Positions 27,801 to 37,039 of a stretch of 61,643 nt of DNA are shown here, in pieces. A program made the position numbers and the translations under genes. This DNA is from Bacillota bacterium (GTDB lineage Bacteria; Bacillota; Clostridia; Clostridiales; Clostridiaceae). Where the stretch lies: assembly GCA_023451395.1 (NCBI GenBank), contig JAEXZL010000208.1, forward strand, positions 1 through 61,643, read 5' to 3'. The notes under the pieces are model-generated. The model was not told the origin of the DNA and ran no database searches. It saw only the letters and a list, made by a program, of their open reading frames with translations. Position 1 is the stretch's first letter. Each line of letters starts with the position of its first letter.

Positions 27801-28568
27801 AGCTATATCCCCAGCAAAATTCTCCAAATAAGGTTCAAGTCCTGGAGTGTTCTCAGCAATTTCAGCAGCATGGTTAAGCCTCCCCATAATACCTCTAAGC
27901 TCTACCACAGCTCCCTGTAGAAGCACCCTTCCCCAGGAGCTTTCTCCAATATTAAAGCTCTCTGGTATATTAAACTCCTCTGCCTTTTCCATAAGCCATT
28001 TTTTAGGCCAAGGACCACTCATAGAAAAGCCATAGAGATTATATACAAGCTCCTGAAGCCTTCTGTCATCACGTCCTCCTCCAAAGGCTTCAACTAAGCT
28101 TATAAAAGATTCATCTTTATCCTCAAACTTATCCTCAAAAAGCTCCTCCATTATATCCTGCTTCATAAGCACCGTTTCCGTATCTGCTGCTATTCTAAAG
28201 CCTGGATCTAAATCTATATGATGGAAGTTATTTCTTATTACATCTAAGCAAAAGGAATGCATTGTGGTTATATTTGAACGATTCAATAGGGTAAGCTGCC
28301 TCTGAAGAAGCTTAGACTCAGGAGTTTTATCTAGCTCCTTGGATATAGCATCAGCTATTCTTTCTCTCATTTCTGCCGCTGCAGCATTGGTGAAGGTAAC
28401 AACTAAAAGTCTATCAATATCCACTGGTCTCTTAGGATCTGTTATTATTTTTATTATTCTTTCTACCAAAACCGCTGTCTTACCAGAGCCTGCTGCTGCA
28501 GCCACCAGAAGGTTACTATCTCTTGTTTCTATTGCATCAAGCTGTTCCTTAGTCCATTGTGTAGCCAT
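24822..28568 (-). CDS. addA: ATP-dependent helicase/nuclease subunit A
   Basis: UvrD-type helicase and nuclease subunit of AddAB, which processes double-strand breaks for RecA. The 1248 residues show Walker A AAAAGSGKT at 23-31, the VTFTNAAAAEMRERI motif Ia, LVDEYQDSN motif II, GDVKQSIYRFRQA motif III, VVRIMSIHKSKGLEFPVV motif V and LYVAFTRAKEK motif VI. The C-terminal nuclease signature is GIIDCFF...LVLLDYKTD. ATG overlaps the addB stop as TAATG, giving translational coupling. Confidence 0.97.
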   Translation of the reverse strand: MATQWTKEQLDAIETRDSNLLVAAAAGSGKTAVLVERIIKIITDPKRPVDIDRLLVVTFTNAAAAEMRERIADAISKELDKTPESKLLQRQLTLLNRSNITTMHSFCLDVIRNNFHHIDLDPGFRIAADTETVLMKQDIMEELFEDKFEDKDESFISLVEAFGGGRDDRRLQELVYNLYGFSMSGPWPKKWLMEKAEEFNIPESFNIGESSWGRVLLQGAVVELRGIMGRLNHAAEIAENTPGLEPYLENFAGDIALINTLIKALQDSFEKGEAAFSEAAFSKLKTVRKANVSDELAQAEVKSIRDEAKKKVKDLGGSLYGVPIKESLDNLKAMYPLMKELSKLVLDFGERYKAAKKERGILDFNDLEHYCLEILTVVEEDKIGPSEVALKLRENFKEILVDEYQDSNNVQETIINMVSKKFTDNPNVFMVGDVKQSIYRFRQAKPELFLEKYATYSEEQGESNRKILLYKNFRSRDEIINGVNFIFKELMSETIGELNYTSKEALNLGASYMNNEEENTIVGGPLELHILNLNDDKTEEEKLEEEKVTGIEEDELSEEELDKVQLEARLVAKRIKELINPNIKNEFKVFDKDLSAYRRVRYKDIVILLRATSQWAPIFEEELGLQGIPVYADTSTGYFQSVEIRTIMSLLQIIDNPMQDIPMLAVLRSPIFAFTTEELADLRAQEKDRYFYENIKALAEEEDTEYKELQEKCRYFIKSLNTWRDKSIYMPIDEFIWYLYMDTSYYGYVGAMAKGIQRQANLRVLFQRAREYDKTSFKGLFNFINFINKLRKSSGDMGSAKILGENEDVVRIMSIHKSKGLEFPVVILSGTGKNFNLMDLRGEVLYHEELGYGPNYVDIDKRVSYPTIAKEAIKRKFKLESLSEEMRILYVAFTRAKEKLIITGSVTNLEKAADKWCQGASASGKIPESEVFKGKSYLDWIAMAISKHPHGEAIREINNCSITVTSEDEGSLWKTKLWKKGEVLGEKIKVPVDNSEDLSALQGEEGGYSKEIDRRLSFDYKYKYSSTLPANISVSELKRQALKEEYDGEYVSIFKPESIRKPEFLQERRGLSPAERGTIVHFVMRHMNFDKVASIEEINDQINAMVDKELINEEERKAVSSKKILDFFKSSLGETLLKVHKAQGKIYREVPFFIEIPSTVVRPELPKEIYSDEKIRVQGIIDCFFEEEDKLVLLDYKTDFVGEKGEEEIKERYKLQISYYCDALQRLTGKEVKDKYLYLFYNGNIIKM

Positions 28569-31500
28569 TACTCCTCCCCTCCCTTTACTTCATCCTTAAT
28601 TTTCTTTTTCATAAGCTCCCATACATCCTCATCCTTTTTCTTAAGGAGGTAATTATAGTTATTATCCTTCATACTGGTATCAAATTGGCATACGGAGGCA
28701 TAGCTACAGTGTTCACAGGCTTTATACTTTGCATTTTTTGCAGGCCTAATCTTAATATTTCCCTTAAGCATATCATCACAAAGCCTAACTATGCTTTCTC
28801 TCACATAGCTTCTTAAAATTTCAAACTGCTCCTCAGTGATAGCGGAGCTGCTCTTACTTAAGGTATCATCCTTATTGAGCTTAGCAGGTATTATCAATGA
28901 GTAGGTTTCCATGGTTTTATCCATTTCCTTTACAACCTTAGCATCATCTAACAAAAGGCCCTTAAGCTTAAGCCTCTTCATTATTTCCTGCTGAACCTCT
29001 TCCTTATCCATACCAGGCCTTCCCTGCACAATAGGATCATCCAATCTAAAGTATAGAATAGCTCCTGGTATACTCTGCTTCCTTATGAGCTCCTTTGAGT
29101 TTGATATAAGAGCTTCAAGATATATTAAAAGCTGTATTTGGAGGCCATAATATATTTCTGATATATCAAGCTCCTTAGTACCGGACTTATAATCTATAAT
29201 TCTTATATAGGTATTGCCCTCATATTCCATGGTATCTATTCTATCAATTCGCCCTCTTAAAAGTATTTCTTCTCCCGAGGGTAGATTTAGCTTTATAGGA
29301 GGTAAGGTATCCTCACTTCCTTTACCAAAGGTAACCTCATAACCTAAGGGTTCAAAGCTCCCCCTCTTAATTTGCTCAGAGATTATATTTACAGAACGGG
29401 ATAATATTCTCTTTACCCTATTGCCAATATATTTATATCTTGCAGAGCTATTTAAAATAGAATTTTCCTTATTAGAAAGGAGCTCATCCACTATAGAGGA
29501 AATGGTTTCTCTTGAATACTCCGGTGTCACATCCCTCCAGTGCTTATCTTCCTTCTCAAGAATATGAGAAAAATCATCTAAGACCTCATGCATAAAGCTT
29601 CCTAAATCTGGAGAACTAAGCTCGTAAATTTTTCTATCTCTGGCTTTAAGTCCATACTGAACAAAGTAAGAAAAAGGGCACTCAGCATATTTTTCAAGGC
29701 GAGATACACTGAAATAATACGGCCTTCCATAGAGATTTCTTATCTTTTCAGAATTAATGTTTTCAACCTGATTGGTATAGCTTAAGGCCTCTTCTATCCT
29801 TTTGGTCTTTTCTTTCCACTCACCACGGCCTTCATACCAATGCTTTGTCTGCTTCCAGACCTCCTCCACTTCTTCTCCCTCATAATCTCTTCTTAGTACA
29901 CCTATAAGCTCATTAAAGGTAGGCTGGGGAGCTGAAACCCTCTCAAGCTCTCTGTAAGGTATATCCTTCTTTACAATGTCACTTTCCTCATAAAGATTTG
30001 TAAATATCTTTTTTATTCTTGATATTACAATAGAGGCTCTTAGAGCCTTTCCTTCAAAATCTGCCATTGGATAAGTAAGCATTAAATACTCACCAGCCAT
30101 GGAAAGAGCTGTATAAACTAAAAGCTGTTCCTCAAAGGCTTTAGTTTTTGTATCTGAGGCTAACTCTATACCCCTTTCCTTTAATAAAAGTCTATCACTA
30201 TCAGAAAGTATTCCCTCCTCCTTATCGGCCTTTGGGAAAATTCCATCATTAACTCCAATAACATATAACGCCTTGATTCCCTGACTTTTAATTCTTCCTA
30301 TATCTCCTATATTAACCTGATCTAAGGATACAGGAATAAGGCCTATCTGACATTTTTCAAAGCCTACATTTAATATTTTTATAAATTCCTCTAGGGCTAT
30401 GTATTCCTCTCCCATAGTCTCCACAAGCTGATCTAAAATGCCCATTATAAAATCTATAATCTGATCATACTCGCTGACATTGTCATTTTCACCCATAGCC
30501 TTAAAGCTATCACTCCACTGCTCCATTTTCTCTAAGGCACCAATTTCCACTATATAATCATAAATAGCTATGCAGAGATCTCGAACCTTTGCCTTACTTT
30601 TAATTTTATTGTGAATTCCTAAAAGAGGATTTACCACAGCCTCTCTTATTTCATTTACCCTATTTATAAGGGAGCTTTCATAAAGAGTCATTGCCTCTTC
30701 AGAAAAGCTATGGCTCATTCTATATCCCCACATTTCCTCCAGCCATTTACTACCTCTTATTCCATTAGCTAAAACATAGTTTTCTAGTATATCAATATCC
30801 TCTCGATCTACCCCTGTAAGCCCTGTTTTAAGATATTTAAAAACTGCCTCATAGGACCAATTCTTAGTAAATATCTCAAAAAGAGCATTAATAAGAACTA
30901 CCAAGGGGTTATCCAGCACATCTATCTTCTTATCCATAAAATATGGTATATTGTATTCTTTAAAAATAACAGTACTTATCTTTTCATAATCATCGAGATT
31001 TCTGCAAACCACTGCTATATCCTTAAATCTGTACCCCTTATCTCTCACAAGAGTTAAAATATCTCTTGCTATATGCTCCATTTCCTCATAACTGTTTTGT
31101 GCCTTAAAAAGCCTTAAGCTCTGAGGTTCTTTTTTATAATAGCTATAAGGAAAGGAATAATAGTACTTTTCTAAATGCTGAAGCTCCTCATTATTCATAA
31201 ATCTTAGACAACACTCTCTGTTCAAATCCACAGGCTTTAAATAACCAATATTATTTTTCTCAGCCAGGGACATTATCCTATTTTCAGTGTTTTTAGTTAC
31301 ACTGAATATATCCGTGCTATCATTTATATCATAAAGGCTTAAGCTATCTGAGAGCAGTGTTACATTTACTGTAGAGGCACAGCAAAGAAGCCTTTCTATA
31401 ACTCCATATTGCTGAGGAGTAAAGCTTGTAAATTCATCTATCCATATTTCTGCATTATTATAAAGGCTGCAGCCCTGTAGCTTTTCAGCCAAATAGGTAA

Positions 31501-32038
31501 GCTCATCCTCAGGATCTAAAAACTTTTTTTCTATTCTGCTTTCAAAGCTGTGATAAAGAAGGCTTAAATCCTTCAGCTTATTTTTAAGCTCTCCCTCATC
31601 TAAAGACTCTGCCTCATTTTCAAGTATTTCCGGGGTAATATTATATCTTTTAAACTCAGTGATTGTATCAGCTACCACATCAACAAAGCCCTGCTGTTTA
31701 CCTGCATTATTAAAGAGGGTCATAGTGTTTTTTTCCTCTTGGAGTATCTTATAAAGAAGCATAGCCTTACCAGAGTTATTCATTCTCTTATGAGTTATGC
31801 CCCCCAGCTCACTAAATACATTATGAGCCATTCTTTTAAAGCTTAATACCTCGGCATTAAGTATCCCAAGCTCTCCCACGGTTCTTAGAAGATTTTTCTC
31901 TGCAGTAAAAGAAAATTGTTCCGGAACTAAAAGTATAAGCTTATTTTTTGCACCTTCATCAATACGCTTTTTTATCTCTTCAAGGCAGTAGCTGCTTTTT
32001 CCGCTTCCACCTCTTCCGAATATAAATCTTAAGCTCAT
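28568..32038 (-). CDS. addB: ATP-dependent helicase/nuclease subunit B
   Basis: Partner of AddA. The 1156 residues start with an intact Walker A GRGGSGKSS (8-16), include a degenerate helicase core, and end in a nuclease domain with IRIIDYKSGTKELD. The iron-sulfur cluster that staples this domain is visible: a cysteine in YAECPFSYF and the C-terminal CEHCSYASVC. ATG at 32036-32038 follows AAGGAGG. First gene of the addB-addA operon. Confidence 0.96.
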   Translation of the reverse strand: MSLRFIFGRGGSGKSSYCLEEIKKRIDEGAKNKLILLVPEQFSFTAEKNLLRTVGELGILNAEVLSFKRMAHNVFSELGGITHKRMNNSGKAMLLYKILQEEKNTMTLFNNAGKQQGFVDVVADTITEFKRYNITPEILENEAESLDEGELKNKLKDLSLLYHSFESRIEKKFLDPEDELTYLAEKLQGCSLYNNAEIWIDEFTSFTPQQYGVIERLLCCASTVNVTLLSDSLSLYDINDSTDIFSVTKNTENRIMSLAEKNNIGYLKPVDLNRECCLRFMNNEELQHLEKYYYSFPYSYYKKEPQSLRLFKAQNSYEEMEHIARDILTLVRDKGYRFKDIAVVCRNLDDYEKISTVIFKEYNIPYFMDKKIDVLDNPLVVLINALFEIFTKNWSYEAVFKYLKTGLTGVDREDIDILENYVLANGIRGSKWLEEMWGYRMSHSFSEEAMTLYESSLINRVNEIREAVVNPLLGIHNKIKSKAKVRDLCIAIYDYIVEIGALEKMEQWSDSFKAMGENDNVSEYDQIIDFIMGILDQLVETMGEEYIALEEFIKILNVGFEKCQIGLIPVSLDQVNIGDIGRIKSQGIKALYVIGVNDGIFPKADKEEGILSDSDRLLLKERGIELASDTKTKAFEEQLLVYTALSMAGEYLMLTYPMADFEGKALRASIVISRIKKIFTNLYEESDIVKKDIPYRELERVSAPQPTFNELIGVLRRDYEGEEVEEVWKQTKHWYEGRGEWKEKTKRIEEALSYTNQVENINSEKIRNLYGRPYYFSVSRLEKYAECPFSYFVQYGLKARDRKIYELSSPDLGSFMHEVLDDFSHILEKEDKHWRDVTPEYSRETISSIVDELLSNKENSILNSSARYKYIGNRVKRILSRSVNIISEQIKRGSFEPLGYEVTFGKGSEDTLPPIKLNLPSGEEILLRGRIDRIDTMEYEGNTYIRIIDYKSGTKELDISEIYYGLQIQLLIYLEALISNSKELIRKQSIPGAILYFRLDDPIVQGRPGMDKEEVQQEIMKRLKLKGLLLDDAKVVKEMDKTMETYSLIIPAKLNKDDTLSKSSSAITEEQFEILRSYVRESIVRLCDDMLKGNIKIRPAKNAKYKACEHCSYASVCQFDTSMKDNNYNYLLKKKDEDVWELMKKKIKDEVKGGEE

Positions 32039-32156
32039 AACAGCCTCCTTTTATATATTTAAGGTTTTATTCCAAATTTTTGATTATTAATTAAATTATA
32101 TCCTTATACCCTTTATTCTTCAAATTAAGTAGCTTCCCTAAAAGTTATCCTTTTAC

Positions 32157-32207
32157 AAAAAGCTGATAGACAGGAGCATTCTTGCTCTTAGCTATCAGCC
32201 TTTTATC
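32157..32207 (-). terminator. Terminator after the ArsC-like gene
   Basis: On the minus strand GGCTGATAG pairs with CTATCAGC, and TTTTTG follows. An inner stem AAGAGCA...TGCTCC extends it. Confidence 0.75.
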
Positions 32208-32213
32208 TTACCT

Positions 32214-32567
32214 CTATATAAGACTATTCCATTCCTCTTCCTTAAATCCTACAAGAATCTTATTATCTCCAATAATTAAAGGTCTCTTAACGAGCATTCC
32301 ATTTGTTGCTAGAAGCTCTAACTGTTCCTCCTCGGTCATTTCCATAAGCTTATCCTTAAGCTTAAGCTCCTTGTATAGATTCCCGCTGGTATTAAAGAAT
32401 TTCTTTAAAGGAAGAGAGCTTTCCTTATACCATTTCATAAGCTCCCCTTTATTAGGATTATCCTCCACTATATTTCTATCTTGAAATTCTACGCCCTTTT
32501 CCTCTAGCCACTTTTTAGCCTTTCTACAGGTGCTGCACTTTGGATATTCAAGAAATAAATACTTCAA
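32214..32567 (-). CDS. ArsC/Spx-family thioredoxin-fold protein
   Basis: A 117-residue arsenate-reductase-like protein of the YusI/YffB kind. It has a CxxC at C11 and C14 (PKCSTCRKA), where typical ArsC uses a single cysteine, and the KRPLIIGDNKILVGFKEEEW tail of the family with its cis-proline. True arsenate reduction is not implied; these proteins are thought to be thiol reductases or Spx relatives. The start is TTG at 32565-32567 with AGGAGGAG upstream. It is monocistronic. Confidence 0.85.
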   Translation of the reverse strand: MKYLFLEYPKCSTCRKAKKWLEEKGVEFQDRNIVEDNPNKGELMKWYKESSLPLKKFFNTSGNLYKELKLKDKLMEMTEEEQLELLATNGMLVKRPLIIGDNKILVGFKEEEWNSLI

Positions 32568-32695
32568 AATAACTCCTCCTTCAAAAAAGCATAATAAAAT
32601 ATATACCCTATTTTATATATAAATATATATTAATAAGCTACTTTGGGCAACCTTAATTATTATAACCCTTTCAAATACTATTTTACCTTTATCCA

Positions 32696-32724
32696 TTGAC
32701 TTATTTATAGAGTAGGTGTAAAAT
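32696..32724 (+). promoter_or_regulatory. Promoter of the MarR-ABC exporter operon
   Basis: TTGACT (32696-32701), 17-nt spacer, TAAAAT (32719-32724): a good sigma-A promoter ending about 100 nt before the MarR start. Confidence 0.65.
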
Positions 32725-32730
32725 CATAAA

Positions 32731-32780
32731 TTAGTTAATCGGCTAATTATTAATCGATTAATTATTAATTAATTAACTAT
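32731..32780 (+). promoter_or_regulatory. Probable MarR operator
   Basis: Directly after the expected transcription start lies a dense set of TTAAT/ATTAA repeats, including the palindrome TTAATCGATTAA (32750-32761) flanked by GTTAATCGGCTAAT and TTAATTAATTAAC. This position suits autorepression. Confidence 0.5.
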
Positions 32781-32826
32781 TTATTGATGTATGAATATAA
32801 TATACATCTTCAAAGGAGATAGGATT

Positions 32827-33330
32827 ATGCAAAGGGAATTTAAGGAAATAATTGGCAAGATTAATAAAATGAATGTTATTCATAGAATTTATATACAGAA
32901 AGCTGCTATTAAAAATGGATTGTACTTTGGTCAATTGGCTATTTTAGAAAACATAATAAAAAATGAAAATTGTACTCAAAAGGATCTTTCCACGCTTCTT
33001 CAGGTATCTCCTCCATCTATAGCAACATCCATAAAGCGTATGAAAAAAGCTGGCCTTATTGAAAAGTCCGTTGACGAAAGTGACTGCCGTTATAATCGAA
33101 TAACTCCCACGGATCTTGGCAGGGAGCTTGCGAAGAATTGCCGAGAGGATTTTAATAAAGTGGACCGTCAGATGTTTGAAGGGTTTTCCTCTGAGGAATG
33201 CAGTATCCTATCTGATTATATTGAAAGACTTATTACAAATCTGTCTACAGAAGAATTTAAAGACAAAAACTTTTTTTCTTTATTACAGGAAGAAAAAAAA
33301 CTTCATGGAAGGAAGGATAATAACGAATGA
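32827..33330 (+). CDS. MarR-family transcriptional regulator
   Basis: A 167-residue winged-helix regulator. The DNA-binding core reads CTQKDLSTLLQVSPPSIATSIKRMKKAGLIEKSVDESDCRYNRI, with the usual DxRxxR-type wing, and flanking helices for dimerisation. ATG at 32827 follows AGGAGATAGG; the frame is open to an upstream ATG without a site. Its stop overlaps the next start (ATGA), so it heads an operon with two ABC exporter genes and probably represses them in response to the drug or metabolite exported. Confidence 0.92.
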   Translation: MQREFKEIIGKINKMNVIHRIYIQKAAIKNGLYFGQLAILENIIKNENCTQKDLSTLLQVSPPSIATSIKRMKKAGLIEKSVDESDCRYNRITPTDLGRELAKNCREDFNKVDRQMFEGFSSEECSILSDYIERLITNLSTEEFKDKNFFSLLQEEKKLHGRKDNNE

Positions 33331-35057
33331 TAAAAAAATTAACACCCTTTTTACGAAAATATTTAATTTATGCAATTCTTACCCCTCTAGCTATTGCTGC
33401 TGAGGTTTTGCTTGAAATCAGAATACCACTTTTAATGTCTCAGATAGTAGACCAAGGTATTGCCAGTGGTAATATAAACTTTGTTTTATCTAAAGGACTT
33501 ACTATGGTTATTATGGCACTTATTGCTTTATTTTTTGGTGCTATGGCAGCCTTTTTTAGTGCTAGAGCAAGTATGGGCCTTGGCAGTGAGATAAGGCAAG
33601 GTTTATTTAACAAGGTGCAGGAATTTTCCTTTTCTAATATAGATAAGTTCAGCACTCCATCCCTAGTAACTCGTCTTACTACAGATGTAAATAATACTCA
33701 AACTGCCTTTATGATGATTATAAGAATATTGGTACGTGCTCCCTTTATGCTTGTTAGTGCAACTATAATGGCCTTTAGCATAAATTCAAGTCTTGTATCT
33801 ATATTCTTAATTGCTATACCTATACTTGCCTTTGCTCTTTACTGGATTGCAGCTACTGCCTTTCCTAGATTTACGGCAATGCTTAAAAAATATGATAAGC
33901 TTAATGCCTCAGTACAGGAGAACTTAATTTCCATGAGAGTTGTGAAAGCCTTTGTTCGCTCTGATTATGAGAAGTCAAAATTTAAGACTTCTAATGATAA
34001 TCTTATGAATGCCTCTCTTAGAGCTGAAAAAATTATAATACTGAATATGCCTCTAATGCAAATAACTATTTATAGCTGTATAGTAGCCATTTTATGGTTT
34101 GGAGGTAATAAGGTTATTTCTGGCTCTATGCAGACTGGTGAGCTAATAAGTTTTATAACTTATGTAACTCAGATCCTTATTTCTCTTATTATGATATCTA
34201 TGGTTCTCATAAATGTTGTTCTTTCAAAAGCTTCTGTAACCCGTATAGTTGAGGTTTTAGATGAAAAAATAGATATAACCGATGAAAAGGCTGAAAGAGA
34301 TTTAGAGGTAGCGGACGGGGCTGTAGAGTTTAAGGACGTTTCCTTTAAATACAAAGAAGATGCGGATAAATTCATCCTTGAAAATATAAATCTTTCAATA
34401 AAGTCTGGTGAAACTATAGGGATAATAGGAGGAACAGGCTCCGCTAAAAGCACCCTTGTCCAGCTTATTCCAAGGCTTTATGATGCAACAGAGGGTCATA
34501 TATTAGTAGGTGGTCATGATGTACGAGATTATCCCATAAAAACCCTTAGAGACTCAGTAAGTATGGTACTTCAAAAAAATATTCTCTTCTCAGGAACCAT
34601 TAAAGAAAACCTTAAATGGGGAAATGAAAATGCTACAGATGAAGAAATTATTGAAGCCTGCAAGGCCGCTGAAGCTCACGATTTTATAACTTCCTTTCCT
34701 GATGGCTATGAAACTGATTTAGGTCAGGGAGGAGTTAATGTATCCGGAGGCCAAAAGCAGAGGCTTACAATAGCCAGAGCCCTCCTTAAGAATCCTAAAA
34801 TACTGATTTTAGATGACAGCACCAGTGCTGTAGATACCGCCACTGAGGCCAATATACGCCAATCCTTTCAGAGAAGTTTAAAGGATGTAACTAAAATAAT
34901 TATCGCTCAAAGAATAACATCAATTTCTGAGGCAGATAAAATAATAGTCCTAGATGAAGGAAAAATTAATGGAGTTGGTACTCATGAGGAGCTCTTAAAG
35001 AGTAATGAAATATACCAAGAGGTATATAATTCACAACAGAAAGGGGCTGAAGAATAA
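33327..35057 (+). CDS. ABC exporter half-transporter, degenerate ATP site
   Basis: A 576-residue type IV ABC exporter subunit with six membrane helices then an ATPase domain. The ATPase is noncanonical at three places: Walker A reads GGTGSAKST, Walker B ends ILILDDSTSAVD (Asp in place of the catalytic Glu), and the H-loop reads IIAQRITS (Gln for His). The signature VSGGQKQRL is normal. This pattern marks the degenerate half of heterodimeric exporters such as BmrCD, LmrCD or TM287/288. Coupled start and stop with both neighbours. Confidence 0.93.
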   Translation: MIKKLTPFLRKYLIYAILTPLAIAAEVLLEIRIPLLMSQIVDQGIASGNINFVLSKGLTMVIMALIALFFGAMAAFFSARASMGLGSEIRQGLFNKVQEFSFSNIDKFSTPSLVTRLTTDVNNTQTAFMMIIRILVRAPFMLVSATIMAFSINSSLVSIFLIAIPILAFALYWIAATAFPRFTAMLKKYDKLNASVQENLISMRVVKAFVRSDYEKSKFKTSNDNLMNASLRAEKIIILNMPLMQITIYSCIVAILWFGGNKVISGSMQTGELISFITYVTQILISLIMISMVLINVVLSKASVTRIVEVLDEKIDITDEKAERDLEVADGAVEFKDVSFKYKEDADKFILENINLSIKSGETIGIIGGTGSAKSTLVQLIPRLYDATEGHILVGGHDVRDYPIKTLRDSVSMVLQKNILFSGTIKENLKWGNENATDEEIIEACKAAEAHDFITSFPDGYETDLGQGGVNVSGGQKQRLTIARALLKNPKILILDDSTSAVDTATEANIRQSFQRSLKDVTKIIIAQRITSISEADKIIVLDEGKINGVGTHEELLKSNEIYQEVYNSQQKGAEE

Positions 35058-36937
35058 TGGCAAAAAAAATGCACGGTCAGAAGCCTAAAAATACAAAGAA
35101 AACTCTTAAAAGAGTACTTGATTACATGTTTGATCAAAAATTAAGACTAATACTTGTTGCAGCTTTCGTCCTTATAAGCTCCGCATCAGGAGTAGTTGGA
35201 ACCTATTTATTAAAACCAATAATTAATGAAATAATCCCTCTTATAGGAAAGGACCTCCACCAGGTAAATATACAACCCTTTATTAGAATGCTTATTCTTT
35301 TAGGTGGTGTATATCTTTTAGGAGCTGCTTCTTCTTATATCTATGGAAGATTAATGCTTAATATATCAAATGGAACCTTAAACTCCATAAGAAGAGATTT
35401 ATTTAATAAAATGCAGGATCTACCTATTAAATATTTTGATACTCATACCCATGGTGAGCTTATGAGTCGCTTCACCAATGATGTAGATACATTAAGAGAA
35501 GCTATCACCATGGGCGTAACACAGTTTATGTCCTCTGCCATAACTGTAGTAGGTACTTTTATCATGATGCTTGTTTTAAGTCCTTTGCTTACATTACTAA
35601 TTATATTTATGCTTTTCATTATGTTTGGAGTAATAAAATTCTTTGGCTCAAGGAGTCAAAAATACTTTAGAGCTCAGCAAAAGGCTATAGGCATAGCTAA
35701 CGGTTATATTGAAGAAATGATAGAAGGCCAAAAGGTTGTTAAGGTCTTTAATCACGAAAGGGCAGTTAAAGATAAATATAAAGAATTAAATGAAGATGTA
35801 AGAATAGTAGCCACTAAAGCTAATACCTTTGCTAGCATGATAATGCCTGTTATGGGTAATATATCTTATATTAATTATGCGTTAACCTCAATTTTTGGTG
35901 CTTTGCTGGTTATCGGCGGAAGAATGGACCTAGGCTCAGTAGCCTCCTTTCTTCAGTTTACCCGTTCCTTTTCACAGCCTATAACACAAATTTCTCAGCA
36001 GTTTAATGCAGTACTGGCTGCTCTTGCAGGGGCTGAAAGAATTTTTGAAGTAATAGATGAAGTACCTGAAATGGATGAAGGCTATGTTATGCTAGTTGAT
36101 GCTGTAAGATCTCCTGATGGAAGCCTTAAAGAAAGTGATAAACATACAGGCCTATGGGCTTGGAAGCACCCTCATAGCGATGGCTCAGTGACCTATACAG
36201 AGCTTAAGGGCGACGTAGTCTTTGAGGATGTTACCTTCAGCTATGATGGCAAAAAGAAGGTACTTAATAATGTATCTCTCTATGCAAAGCCGGGGCAAAA
36301 AATTGCTTTTGTTGGCTCCACAGGTGCCGGAAAAACTACTATAACTAATCTTATTAACCGCTTCTATGATATTCAGGAAGGTAAAATTCGCTATGATGGC
36401 ATAAATATAAATAAGATTAAAAAAGATGATTTAAGAAAATCCCTGGCTATGGTTCTCCAAGACACGCATCTATTTACTGGAACTGTGAAGGACAATATCC
36501 GTTATGGAAAATTAGATGCCACTGATGAAGAGGTTATAGCAGCAGCAAAGCTAGCTAATGCTCATTACTTTATAGAACATCTGCCTCAAGGATATGATAC
36601 AATCCTCACTGCTGATGCTTCCAACTTAAGTCAGGGACAAAGACAGCTTATATCCATTGCTAGAGCCGCAGTGGCAGATCCTCCAGTTTTAATACTAGAT
36701 GAAGCTACCAGCTCTATTGATACCCGTACAGAAAAGCTAATAGAAAAAGGAATGGATAAGCTTATGGAAGGAAGAACTGTTTTTGTAATTGCCCATAGAC
36801 TATCCACAGTAAGAAATTCTAATGCAATAATGGTATTGGAGAAGGGTGAAATTATTGAACGTGGAGATCATGATGATTTAATAGATAAAAAAGGAAGATA
36901 TTATAGGTTGTATACAGGACAATTTGAGTTATCCTAA
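35057..36937 (+). CDS. ABC exporter half-transporter, catalytic half
   Basis: A 626-residue partner of the preceding gene: six membrane helices and an ATPase domain with Walker A GSTGAGKTT, Walker B VLILDEATSSID with the catalytic Glu, and a normal H-loop IAHRLST. Its signature is altered to LSQGQRQLI. Since the two halves exchange motifs in the dimer, this gives one consensus ATP site and one degenerate site. An insert before Walker A (about residues 345-385: PDGSLKESDKHTGLWAWKHP) is typical of this clade. Start overlaps the upstream stop (TAATG). Confidence 0.93.
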   Translation: MAKKMHGQKPKNTKKTLKRVLDYMFDQKLRLILVAAFVLISSASGVVGTYLLKPIINEIIPLIGKDLHQVNIQPFIRMLILLGGVYLLGAASSYIYGRLMLNISNGTLNSIRRDLFNKMQDLPIKYFDTHTHGELMSRFTNDVDTLREAITMGVTQFMSSAITVVGTFIMMLVLSPLLTLLIIFMLFIMFGVIKFFGSRSQKYFRAQQKAIGIANGYIEEMIEGQKVVKVFNHERAVKDKYKELNEDVRIVATKANTFASMIMPVMGNISYINYALTSIFGALLVIGGRMDLGSVASFLQFTRSFSQPITQISQQFNAVLAALAGAERIFEVIDEVPEMDEGYVMLVDAVRSPDGSLKESDKHTGLWAWKHPHSDGSVTYTELKGDVVFEDVTFSYDGKKKVLNNVSLYAKPGQKIAFVGSTGAGKTTITNLINRFYDIQEGKIRYDGININKIKKDDLRKSLAMVLQDTHLFTGTVKDNIRYGKLDATDEEVIAAAKLANAHYFIEHLPQGYDTILTADASNLSQGQRQLISIARAAVADPPVLILDEATSSIDTRTEKLIEKGMDKLMEGRTVFVIAHRLSTVRNSNAIMVLEKGEIIERGDHDDLIDKKGRYYRLYTGQFELS

Positions 36938-36965
36938 ACTCTTATTGCTTTTAAAATTCTTTAAG

Positions 36966-36998
36966 AAAAAAAGCTGCATTTTTTATGCAGCTTTTTTG
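36966..36998. terminator. Bidirectional terminator after the exporter operon
   Basis: AAAAAAGCTGCAT pairs perfectly with ATGCAGCTTTTTT, lying between convergent genes. Confidence 0.85.
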
Positions 36999-37039
36999 TT
37001 AATCATATATATGTTCTGAAGTTATTTTATAAAATAAGC

